This document shows, one piece after another, positions 10,878 to 20,425 of a stretch of 64,000 bases of DNA. The notes under the pieces are model-generated. The model saw nothing but the letters and a program-made list of their open reading frames with translations, ran no database searches and was not told where the DNA came from. Every line of letters begins with the position of its first letter. The first letter of the stretch is position 1. The DNA is taken from assembly GCA_021432605.1 (NCBI GenBank), contig MU271147.1, positions 124,001 to 188,000 on the forward strand. Reading direction: 5' to 3'. The stretch is from Coniochaeta sp. PMI_546. Its lineage: Eukaryota > Ascomycota > Sordariomycetes > Coniochaetales > Coniochaetaceae. A program made the translations under genes and the position numbers.

Positions 10878-13800
10878 ATGGCACGGCCTGGGAAGCGCGC
10901 GAGCAAGCGGTGTCGTAGGAAGCAGATCCCGTTGGTGCTCACGCCTGCTGGGATGTCGCCTAGTGGACCGTCGTCTGCTGCCACATCACCCGCTGGCAAG
11001 GCGCCTACCTCACAAGGCAAGAACTCGGAGCCAGGTGATCCGGGTAGCTCATCCTCCACACTTGGTCCTAATCCAGCAGGCACTGTGTTGCCTCTTCAGA
11101 CAGGCTCAGTAGCCAGACATGTTCCTCCTGTGACACCTTCGCGCCCAAGCCAGCCACAGTATCAAGGATTTCAGTTTCAAGGATTTCAACACCGAAATCT
11201 CCCTCCGTATCCAGGACTTCACCAGCAATATCGCCCTCCGCAGTACCATGGAGATACACAACAACATGCTCCTGTGCAGTTCTCAGGATACACGCCCCAA
11301 CCTGGTCATACAGGGCAGTTTTGGCACACGCCTCACCCTTCATACGGGGTCTTCAATCCATGCCAGCCTGGAGGTGCGACGACCTATACAGGAGTGCCCA
11401 GAGTGCCGAACGTTGTGGGGTCACCGACACCTTACCGGTCGTCTTACATAGCATACACGCTTCCCGGAGGGGGCGTACGGGCTCCAGATCTCTCACCACA
11501 ACACCAGTTTGCCCCAGGTGCCCCGCCCTCTGGCCTAGTTCATCCAGGGCTGAGCGATAACCAACAACAGAAACCTGGAAATGTAGCACCGGGGGCTCAG
11601 CAGAGCCAAACGACTCAGCGACGGTTCAACCAAGACATTACTACACCCACAAAGACGGGAGCTAGGACTGGCACTGATGGCATGCCGGGGGTTCGCCGTT
11701 TTGTCATGGGCGGTTCCACACCAGGAAAGAAGAATTGGCCGTTTGCCGCAGGCCCTTCAAGCCAACCCAACGATGAACGAGCAGGCTCTCGAGATCACAT
11801 CCAGCAAAATCCTCGCACCGGTGGAGGAGATATGCCTGAAGCGCCTCGCACTGTCCAGCCCGTCCAAGTACCCAGGACGCCCACACTTGGCCACAATGCA
11901 TGTGGTAGACCAACAGGGCCTCCAGAGCAAGCAGAGGCCAGAACAAATGCTGATCACCTCCCAAATGAGTCGTCTGATACCCCCGTACCTGATAGAGCTC
12001 GATCCGAGTCACCTCAGACTTTTGACGCCCTGGACTTTTTCCAGGGCATTGCGCTACTCCTATGCGCCGTGAAGATGGCCGCTGAAGAGGATGACGACAA
12101 AGCTGAGGCCACCAAGAAAGATGCGGATGACGAAGCTCCAGCTGCTCCGGCGAATGCTCCCAGGACCACGACTCCCAAAAAGGCTCCTCAATACGAAGAT
12201 GCGCCACATGGAGACGCCGACGACAATGGCTTAGAGTCGTGTACCGTTCCGAAGTCAACGGCGAAGGACGGGGTTGCCCTGTCGGGTCGGAAAACGTCAC
12301 CTATCCGAAATGAAAAGGAGGAGCAGGGTGTTGAGGACCCGGTGATTGTCCCTTCTTTGGGCGATGGTACTCCTGTTGCAAGCTCTGGTGGCTTGACAGA
12401 GGTTCAGCTGGCGGTTCGACGGGCTCAGCAGGCTAGAGCGCATGCCGCAGCGATTGAACGAGCAAGAAAGGCCGGAGCACCAGTAGTCGAAGCAAGCTCT
12501 GGTGGCTTGACAGAGGCTCAGTTGGCGGCTCGACGGGCTCAGCAGGCTAGAGCGCATGCCGCGGCGATTGAACGAGCAAGAAAGGCCGGAGCACCGGTAG
12601 TCGAAGGGTTCCAGACTGGATCAAACGGAGGGGTCTTTGGTTGGAGCACAACAGCACTTTGCTCAGCAGCCAACAGCACCTCGCCTCATGACACTGGACG
12701 CGGGCAGGCCGTTTCACACCGTGCAGACGGTCAAGTTGAGACAGGGCAGTCTGCTATCCAACCCAGTGGCGGTGTCCCCAAGGACCTGCGGCATCACGTG
12801 GGTAGTCCTTTGGGGGGTTCGGGACAGGGAGAGAAGACAAAGCAGTCGGATCGTGAGAATGATGTTCGCGTTGCCATGCCAGCCCTCTCACTTCTAGGTC
12901 TTCCCTCACGTGGGTCGACGCTGGGGAAGCAATCGACAAAGCAACCAGAGTCACAAACCCAAACAACGCGGGAGGCCATTCAAAGTGAGGTTGCAATTTC
13001 AAAGGCCGAGGGGAAAAAAGCGGAGGTTGAGACTTCGAAGCCAGGGCAGGTTGCGCTGAAGCTGCCCTCGTCTTCCCCTCGTGAAGACAGTGAAACTTAC
13101 GGGGCTGACTTGACTGCGATGCCGAGAGGAAGCCGAACAATATTCCCACCTCCAGGCTTCAAAGGATTAAAACCAGTCACCATCGAGTCAACACCTCCCC
13201 AGTCTCCCACACCTACTGCACCTACTCCATTAACTTCTGCTGACTTCTGTCGCATCTACAACATCCCACCCTCCCAGGCAGAGACGCTCCTGCAACTTCT
13301 CAGATCCTGTACCTCGCCTCCGAATCCTGAGAAAGCTCACCTGCCGCAAACCACTCAACCTCACAGTCAGAAAACTCATCAGCTGCCGAATCAAGAAGAG
13401 ACCACAGAGAGCAAGATGGATCCTGGAGCGGGCAACATGGGTTCTCCCCAGCAGCTGCCATATTTTTACCTGACGGCTTCGGGACATCTGCAGCCATACT
13501 GGCCCGATTCCCAGAACTTCTCGTTCCAAGGCTTCCCCATGCACTCCCAGATGCCGCACCCAGCCAATGCCGGCGGATCTCAGGCATTCGGATACCAGAC
13601 CCCGGGTCCAGCGGGAGCCGGTTCGCAGTATGCGGGTTACCAGACGCAGCCCACGATGCATGCAAGGTACGATGCTTCGACCAACACGTGGATCCCACAC
13701 TGGACTGGCCTGGCGAGCCACTCGGGCAACATCGGTGCAGAGGCTCTGCCCTCGGACTGGATGAAGAAGTACTACCCCAATGGCCCTCCTCCCAACATGG

Positions 13801-14609
13801 CACGCCACAATCCCATCCCAGACAATGGGCAGTGGGCTTCCTCGCCTTACCAGTCGACCTACCCGGCTAACCAGTCGACCTACTTGGCCAACCAGTCGAC
13901 GTACCCGGCCAACCAGTCGACGTACCCGGCCAACCAGTCGACCGCGATGACGACGGCCACAATTACGCCCGAAGAGCAAGCCCGTCATCACGCCCGGACC
14001 TACTGGGGCCCCACGCGCTACTGGGGCATGACAGCAGAGGAAGCGTTCCAGGACGTCAAACTGCGCGACAAGTTCGCCTGGTACCTGGTGAGCCTGGGCC
14101 TGTCGCGCGAGGATTACGACAGGGAGTACAGCCGCTACGCAGACGTGTTCGACAGCACCTACGTCGCCGACGAGTTCCGCCACTTGACCGTCGAGCACGT
14201 CAAGAAGATGCCGCTCCATGAGCTCACGGAGCCCATGATCACCATGGCATTCCGCAACCTGCTGATCCACCACGCCGAGCCTGCCCTGCCCAAGGCAGAC
14301 GACTCGTGGAGAGACTTCATTGACCCTACCTACAACCCGCCCGTCTACCGGCCCAAGCCGAACCCTTTCGGTGCTATCGGAGACGAGCGCAAGGCCATGG
14401 CAGAGGCGAAGGCGAAGGGAAAGGAGAAGGAGATGGAGGATGCGGAGAAGACATGGGTCGCGACTGACGAGGAGACGAAGATGGGTGTCAAGGAGATGAA
14501 GACGGATGATGAGGAGGGGAAGAGCTCGACTGCTCAGGCGGCCGAGAAGGGAGTCGCGAAGGGAGTCAAGAAGGGATGGGAGCGCCAGTGGGGACCTGGC
14601 TATGTCTAG
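10878..14609 (+). CDS. Uncharacterised 1243-residue Pro/Gln-rich disordered protein with internal repeats
   Basis: A single uninterrupted frame of 1243 codons, ATG in good context (caagATGG). I do not recognise the family. Residues 1-30 are basic and might be a nuclear or nucleolar signal. Residues 60-250 are Pro/Gln/Tyr-rich and low complexity. Residues about 501-576 hold two near-identical 38-residue helical repeats containing RAQQARAHAAAIERARKAG. A PPPGF motif occurs near residue 757. Four STYPANQ-like heptads span about 992-1021. Residues about 1030-1180 look like a folded Trp/Tyr-rich domain (WGPTRYWGMTAEEAF...), followed by a highly charged Lys/Glu tail. Codon use shifts to high GC3 after about residue 847, where an internal Met lies, hinting at a composite gene. 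No signal peptide or membrane segment. Function unknown. Confidence 0.75.
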   Translation: MARPGKRASKRCRRKQIPLVLTPAGMSPSGPSSAATSPAGKAPTSQGKNSEPGDPGSSSSTLGPNPAGTVLPLQTGSVARHVPPVTPSRPSQPQYQGFQFQGFQHRNLPPYPGLHQQYRPPQYHGDTQQHAPVQFSGYTPQPGHTGQFWHTPHPSYGVFNPCQPGGATTYTGVPRVPNVVGSPTPYRSSYIAYTLPGGGVRAPDLSPQHQFAPGAPPSGLVHPGLSDNQQQKPGNVAPGAQQSQTTQRRFNQDITTPTKTGARTGTDGMPGVRRFVMGGSTPGKKNWPFAAGPSSQPNDERAGSRDHIQQNPRTGGGDMPEAPRTVQPVQVPRTPTLGHNACGRPTGPPEQAEARTNADHLPNESSDTPVPDRARSESPQTFDALDFFQGIALLLCAVKMAAEEDDDKAEATKKDADDEAPAAPANAPRTTTPKKAPQYEDAPHGDADDNGLESCTVPKSTAKDGVALSGRKTSPIRNEKEEQGVEDPVIVPSLGDGTPVASSGGLTEVQLAVRRAQQARAHAAAIERARKAGAPVVEASSGGLTEAQLAARRAQQARAHAAAIERARKAGAPVVEGFQTGSNGGVFGWSTTALCSAANSTSPHDTGRGQAVSHRADGQVETGQSAIQPSGGVPKDLRHHVGSPLGGSGQGEKTKQSDRENDVRVAMPALSLLGLPSRGSTLGKQSTKQPESQTQTTREAIQSEVAISKAEGKKAEVETSKPGQVALKLPSSSPREDSETYGADLTAMPRGSRTIFPPPGFKGLKPVTIESTPPQSPTPTAPTPLTSADFCRIYNIPPSQAETLLQLLRSCTSPPNPEKAHLPQTTQPHSQKTHQLPNQEETTESKMDPGAGNMGSPQQLPYFYLTASGHLQPYWPDSQNFSFQGFPMHSQMPHPANAGGSQAFGYQTPGPAGAGSQYAGYQTQPTMHARYDASTNTWIPHWTGLASHSGNIGAEALPSDWMKKYYPNGPPPNMARHNPIPDNGQWASSPYQSTYPANQSTYLANQSTYPANQSTYPANQSTAMTTATITPEEQARHHARTYWGPTRYWGMTAEEAFQDVKLRDKFAWYLVSLGLSREDYDREYSRYADVFDSTYVADEFRHLTVEHVKKMPLHELTEPMITMAFRNLLIHHAEPALPKADDSWRDFIDPTYNPPVYRPKPNPFGAIGDERKAMAEAKAKGKEKEMEDAEKTWVATDEETKMGVKEMKTDDEEGKSSTAQAAEKGVAKGVKKGWERQWGPGYV
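12378..12605 (+). repeat. 114-bp in-frame tandem duplication
   Basis: Two adjacent 114-bp units (12378-12491 and 12492-12605) differ at only a handful of positions and encode two 38-residue Ala/Arg-rich helical repeats. The high DNA identity indicates a recent or homogenised duplication. Confidence 0.95.
13851..13940 (+). repeat. 21-bp coding minisatellite (STYPANQ)n
   Basis: Four 21-bp units encode the heptad STYPANQ (one copy has Leu for Pro), close to identical at DNA level. Confidence 0.9.
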
Positions 14610-16790
14610 CCTGTCTAGAAAGCTTGCGACAAGAGGGGAGAGAAAAGAGGGGAGAAGAGGAGGGAAGCGGATGGGCCGCTAGAAGACATCACACTTGCGA
14701 TGCCAGGCGACGCAATCGTCGAGAGAAACAGGATTGACGCTGGATTTGCTGAAGGTACGATCATCCTATTTTCACTTCTTTTGGTTTATCGAGCGAGCAC
14801 TCGACTGACACATGAAGTACACGAGCAGGAAGACGCGAGTGAGAAGGAGTTTGTGCGATGATTTTTCAGAGAGGCTTGATCATCTGACGATGAGGAAAGA
14901 TCTCGATAACTTGCGAGCCTTGATCATCTGACGATGAGGAAAGATCTCGAGAACTTTGCGGTTTAGGAGGGCATGTTTGCGTATGAGTTTTGCGATGTGT
15001 TTTTGTTCAAGTTACACCAAACTGGTTTATCTCCGTCGAGGCAATCTCCGGAGTTGAGGGGGGTCTTCTCAGATGTGTCGTCGTCGCCTTTTCTTGCAAT
15101 AATCAGCAGCTTTTAGGCTTGCGGCTTGCAGACAGGTATGGATGGCGTCGAAGGGGGATGATACCCAATTGCTTTGCTTTCGTTTCTTTCCTATGGATGT
15201 TTTGTTTTCCCCCTTGTGGACTCAGGTTCAGCAGTGGTACTGTTTCAGGTCTCGATGTCGTCTTCTAGACGTCTAGAATCCGGTCTCTAGTGTGCACAGC
15301 CACCATTTGTACGCGGCAGGACGCAGCTACGGCTGGACAAGGGCAAGGAATTGGCTGGAGGGAATCCTGTTTGATACAGCTCTGAAGCAGCCAGTTACAT
15401 TTGTACTGTGACTGTCGATGACGACGAGTAGTTCAGACTAGAGTTACCAACCTAGAGTACCAACAATAATTGCTACTAAAAACAACGCCTTGATTGAACT
15501 CGCTACTGTGACGTCGACGGACATGTCTTAGTACGTGCCTCCATCGTTACTGTAGGTACATCATTCCTTGATTCTCAAGACATCCTACACGTACACGGTA
15601 GACTTCGGTCTCCATCCCGAGGGAAAGCAGGAGAGTTAAAGATAAGAAAAGAGGCCGCAGAACGAATTAAAGTTCAAACTCTGCCCAGTCAATCAATGCA
15701 ATACCTGAGGCAGGGTGGGGATCGAACAGTTGGCCATTTGTGGCTTAAGCGGGTGTCTTGCATGAAGCCACCACCACCCCTGGCCGCCAGCAGTTGCAGT
15801 TGCTTCCTTCCCTCGCTTCCAGATTCCCACACAGACTCGCGTCTCGACATTTCGCACGGTTTCCGGTCCCTTGGGAGAGAGGGATAAGTTCCAGCTCCCC
15901 TTTGCACACCCTGAATAGCATGGATTAGTTTATTGCAGCTTTTACCTGCATTTACTGTTGCGGTGCTTGTATGCATAAGGTACCTCTAGTCAGTGTTGGC
16001 TATGGTTCTGTCCCGTCTGCATCTCGCCATTTAGCCTACCAGCTCCTCATCGTTGGTTGACGGAGAATCTCCCGCATCGAGGTTTCCGGTACGAAGACAC
16101 TCGGTGGAGCAGCTTGCAGTTTGATTAGTAACGCTAAACCTAAAGAGGTATAACGCTATCTCTTCCTAGATCCCACCACCAGACATGGGGTTCTCGTTCA
16201 CGGAACTGGAACAGCTGTGGACCGGCAGGACGACCAGACGGACCCGCAGGACCGTGGAGAACCCGCTATGCCCGTCTAGTGTAGTGTACTTAGTGTAATG
16301 AGGCCAGGGCACGGATTGGTGGTTCCTGGTCTGGGCTGGTCCCGAGTGCTGCACCTTCCTCCACCCTTTTTCAGTTCTTGTTGTTCCTGCCTGTCTTGAC
16401 TGTCTGACTGTCTCATCCAGTCCCCATCATCCCACCTACCACAACTGATCATCATCGACATTCTTGCCGACCACATTCGGCTTCGTCACCACCACCCTTT
16501 CGCTTCAATACTGCGCCTCGAAGCCTCGTCGAGCCCTTTCTTCTTCTTCCAAACTGTTCCTATGTCGACAACAGAGGCCACGTTCGTTCCACTTACTGTT
16601 CCGAATTCCGCGCTCGTCGGAGCGACCGTTCAATTGATGATTGTTGGGGGTGGAGAGAGATAGGCCGTCCTCCAATTGCGGACGACACTGCGCACCGCCT
16701 CGCCGCGTCTTCGAGGCGTTGGCTTTTTCTTCTTCTTCAGATCTAGCGCCGCATCCGTCGCTGCTTCTTCTTCAATAATCTAGTGTGGCG
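14610..16790. other. Intergenic region between orphan gene and palI
   Basis: Holds the 3' end of the 1243-residue gene and the palI promoter and leader. A 44-bp tandem duplication lies at 14875-14959. The last 700 bases are C/T-rich on the + strand, typical of a long 5' leader. Open frames are short and featureless. Confidence 0.6.
14875..14959. repeat. 44-bp direct tandem duplication
   Basis: The block beginning cttgatcatctgacgatgag at 14875 recurs at 14919 with one or two changes. It lies about 265 bp past the stop of the 1243-residue gene. Confidence 0.92.
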
Positions 16791-19047
16791 ATGTTGCGAC
16801 CGGCGACTCCTTTGGCGGTGCTGCTCTTCGCGGCATTCGCGCTGCTACTGATATCGGTCCTGTCGACTCCCATCATCAAGCCCATCCCGCTGGGCAACTT
16901 TCGCGGCGTCAACTTCGGCGTCTTTGGATACTGCAAACCGGACAGCTGCAGCAGCATCGAGATCGGCTATGACACCTCCTCCATATTCTCGGCCGACGAC
17001 TCGGCCACCTTCGACCTGCCGTCGTCGACCCGGACCACCCTCTCTGCCATCCTGGTCCTCCATCCGGTCGCCGCTTTCCTGACCTTGGTCATGTTCATTC
17101 TCGCCATTGTCGCACACCTGCACTCGCCATCCCATTCGTCGCGATACCTGCTCATCGTCTTCATCATCAGCCTGGTCACCTTTATCGTCTGCCTGTTGTG
17201 TTTCCTCGTCGACGTGCTGCTGTTCGTGCCTCACTTGGCGTGGGGCTCCTACCTTGTCCTCGCTGCGGCAATCCTGACCTTGCTCAGCAGTCTGGTGTCA
17301 TGCGCTATGCGGAGGACCATTGTGAGCCGCAAAGCTAGGAGGAAGCGCATCGCGGAGAACGCTGAGATGAGCGGCGAGAACTACTACAACCGTGAAGCGC
17401 AGGTCAAGCCCGCGCCGGTTGTCGCCTCGACCCTGGAGCCCACGGTGCCCGTTGTCAGCGGTGCGAATGGACCTGGCGATCAACTGCCGGAATTTGCGTC
17501 GTTTGAGAAGAAGGACGACCGGACTAGCGACGAGAGGGTCCCCTTGACCGCGCGGAGCCCGGATAGGTCACCAAACAATCTCGCCGCCACTGACATGGCT
17601 TCGACTCCCACAGGCATGGAAGGCGTACCCTACAATGGCTATGCTGGACCGAATCCGCCGCGGCGCTCACCTTCTGCCGGACCACCTCAGCGCGACCAGT
17701 ATGGAAACCCTATCCCCGGAGCACCAGATGGCTATGGTATGAGAAGAGGTCCATCGTTCGAGTCTGTGAACTCGGCCAACTCGAGAGGACGGGGAGGCAT
17801 GCCACCAGGCGGATATCGTGGCCGTGGAGGGTATGGACCAGGAAGGGGCGGCTACAATGGATATGGTCCGCCACCAGGACCAAATGGCCGCGGCGGTTAC
17901 GGCGCTCCGGGACGGGGAGGATACGGTCCCCCGCAGGGTGGAAGAGGCGGATATGGACCACCATCGAGAGGCTACGGACCTGGCATGCGAGGAGGAAGGA
18001 CTCCGCCGCCCGGGTACCAAGGGGCGTATGACCGCAGAGGGTCACCAGCAGGTGCGCCATATCAAGGCCAGGGCCCATACGGCCGACAACTCTCTCCAGG
18101 GCCAGCCGCTGCTCCCGGCTACATGGCGAACGCGTCCATGCCCAGCGTGTCGACGAGTAGCGATTCATACGGCGCGCAAAGGAACAGCTTGCCAAGGGCA
18201 GAGTCGCCGCCTCCAATGCCAGAGATCGACGGCACTGCTCGACCCGGACAGGCTATCGAAATGGACGCTGCCACGAGCAGTCCCGCACATGCGCCGCAGG
18301 GCTTCGGCCAGTTCGGTATCAGGGAGAGCGACTCGGACGTAGCTGGCATGCTCGCGCTGCAACAGGGCAAGGCTCAACGGCACGACACCTATATGAGCGA
18401 TGCTAGTCGGTATAGCCAAGAAGAGTAAGTCCCTGGCTCTCATTTCTCGGTACCGCGTTTAAGTCGACAGTGGAGATGCTAACATGCCTTCCAGGGCCTA
18501 TGTTCCTCCCAGGCAACAGTGGACCCAAGGACCGGGACGGAGATCTCCAGCGGGCATGCCGGCACCTCTGAACGTGCCGGGCGGCAACTCGTCGTACCGT
18601 GGAAGCCCAGTTCCTCCGACACAGCCAGGCGGTGAGTACTACGAGGACGTGGATCCACGCTTCGCAGACACCCCCGCGGCCCCCTCCGCTCCAACCACCT
18701 CGACCTCGCCTCTGCCTCCTGTTCAAACAACTGACTCGTACGAGGATATTCGGGATATCCCCCAAGGGGCTAGAAGCCCTGCGGAATCCGACAGGTCCAA
18801 CTTCACGAGCATATCGCAGAGGGGCATCAATCCGCGCTGGAACCCGCCGCCGCCGTTCCCGCCCCCTTCTCAGCAGCCGGGCTACGGCATGACAGCCATA
18901 CCGCGACGGCCTGTGCCTCCGAGCACCAACGAGGTGCTGCTCAACTCGAATCCGGATTTTGAGCTGCCGACGTCGAGAAGCAGTCCGCAGCGGATGGGCG
19001 GGCAGGGCCTGATACCCGGCAGCGCTTACCCCGGGGCTCCCAGGTAG
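16791..19047 (+). CDS. palI: pH-response regulator PalI/Rim9 (SUR7/PalI family membrane protein)
   Basis: Exons 16791-18424 and 18495-19047 join in phase 2 and give 728 residues; the ATG at 16791 is preferred over an in-frame GTG two codons earlier. Four hydrophobic segments at about residues 5-25, 85-108, 118-142 and 147-170 and an extracellular loop with Cys residues (GYCKPDSC) match the PalI/Rim9 four-helix topology. This plasma-membrane protein helps the PalH/Rim21 sensor signal alkaline pH towards PacC processing. The long cytosolic tail is disordered, with a Gly/Arg/Tyr-rich stretch (GRGGYGPGRGGYNGYG) at about residues 320-420, then Pro/Ser-rich sequence. The length is in line with filamentous fungal orthologues (about 550-800) and well over yeast Rim9 (239). 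Confidence 0.88.
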
Positions 19048-20425
19048 CCTTGGCAGAACCGGGCGTTTACATATATACACGGACTTCTCTTCGAATGTGT
19101 CTTCCTCAGTACATATTTTCCCAGGCCGCATCTGCCGCGTCATCCTTCGCTTCATCCTCTTGGCATACGGACTCGATGGGACGCATGGCATGGTGTGCTC
19201 TTGCATAGCTGGAGCTGGTTCTCTGTGCCAGCTACTCGTCTCCCTTTCAGCGTCACCTAAACATAATTTTTGGGCTTTTCTGGCCGCCGCAGCAACACCA
19301 CACTATCACCTTTTTATCTCTTTAGTCTCCGCATCATGCCGCGTCATCTCCGCTGAGACACCTTATCACATCGATACTTCTTCTCGAGCCACCACACACC
19401 CTATTCTCTCGCACACCTACCTAGAGTGTGATGCGAGTAACTTATCCGCACACGCATTCATCATTCATTCCACTGGACTGGGACTGTTAGAAGGGATCTC
19501 CAAAAAGGCTTTTCCGAACATGAACGGCATATGACATGTGTCGTCTTGTGTTTTTTTCTCTTTTCTCTCTCAGGGTTCATCTTTTCTTTCTGTCTGGCCT
19601 TCTGCCGTTTACGGGGCTAAACATGTTCATATCATACTTCTCTGGCTGCTTCTTGTAGGAATTCTCACTTTGAGCACATTTGATGGCTCATAGCCTCGTG
19701 GCAGAGGCGAGAGGTATATTAGGAGGGAGAAGGGAGGAGAAGTCAGAAGGGGGGCAAGTCGGATATATATCAGTAGTACAGCATACAATGCTAGGAGAGC
19801 CGTTGGTTTACGGCTGGAATTCAAGTGAGGGACTGAGAGTTGTCCTTTTCATTGACTGAAGGTATCTTGGACCTCTCTCGTCGCTAGTAGTGATGTTGCA
19901 AGCCACAGATCAACAGTGACCTCTGGCACGATAGAAGAATCATGCACGGTCGGGTATCTTGAAGGGAGGTGGTGATGACGGCCAGGGTTCAGTAGCCATT
20001 TCCGTTTCGTAACTGTTACCGTAACGCTGGAAGCGGATCAGAGACGGGACCACCTCACACTTCCCCCCTTTTCGCCCTGCAGCCGCGCCGCATCTGACAG
20101 AACCCACCGTTTTTAGCGGCCCCCACTGTCCCCTCCCGCACTATTGACGCCCTGCTATGAGGCTAAGGTACGTACCTTGCACAGTGCACTACTCGCATTA
20201 TCGCGATAACGACAGACAACGGCTGAATTATCACTTTCTGACACCTCGTCTTCAGACTGGAACTACGCCTGCTTTACAGCTACAATCCAGCGAATACCGT
20301 GTATCTACCGTCCGGCGATGATGGACGTCCTCTTCTAGCTGTCGCTTTTCTCCACGACCACGGCTCGACGCAAGACTACGATACACAAAGTTAGGAACGC
20401 CCCACCAACTTGCCCGGAGTAAAAA
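19048..20425. other. Intergenic region palI to phosphodiesterase gene
   Basis: Palindromic or AT-rich features are few. Pyrimidine-rich tracts around 19540-19570 suit the palI 3' end, and 20200-20425 should be the promoter and leader of the phosphodiesterase gene. Open frames (19097-19534) are not convincing. Confidence 0.55.

Noticed and set aside
15700-15775. A TTCGATCCCC tract on the minus strand resembling a tRNA T-loop
   Set aside because: The flanks do not form a T stem, D arm or anticodon arm with proper pairing.
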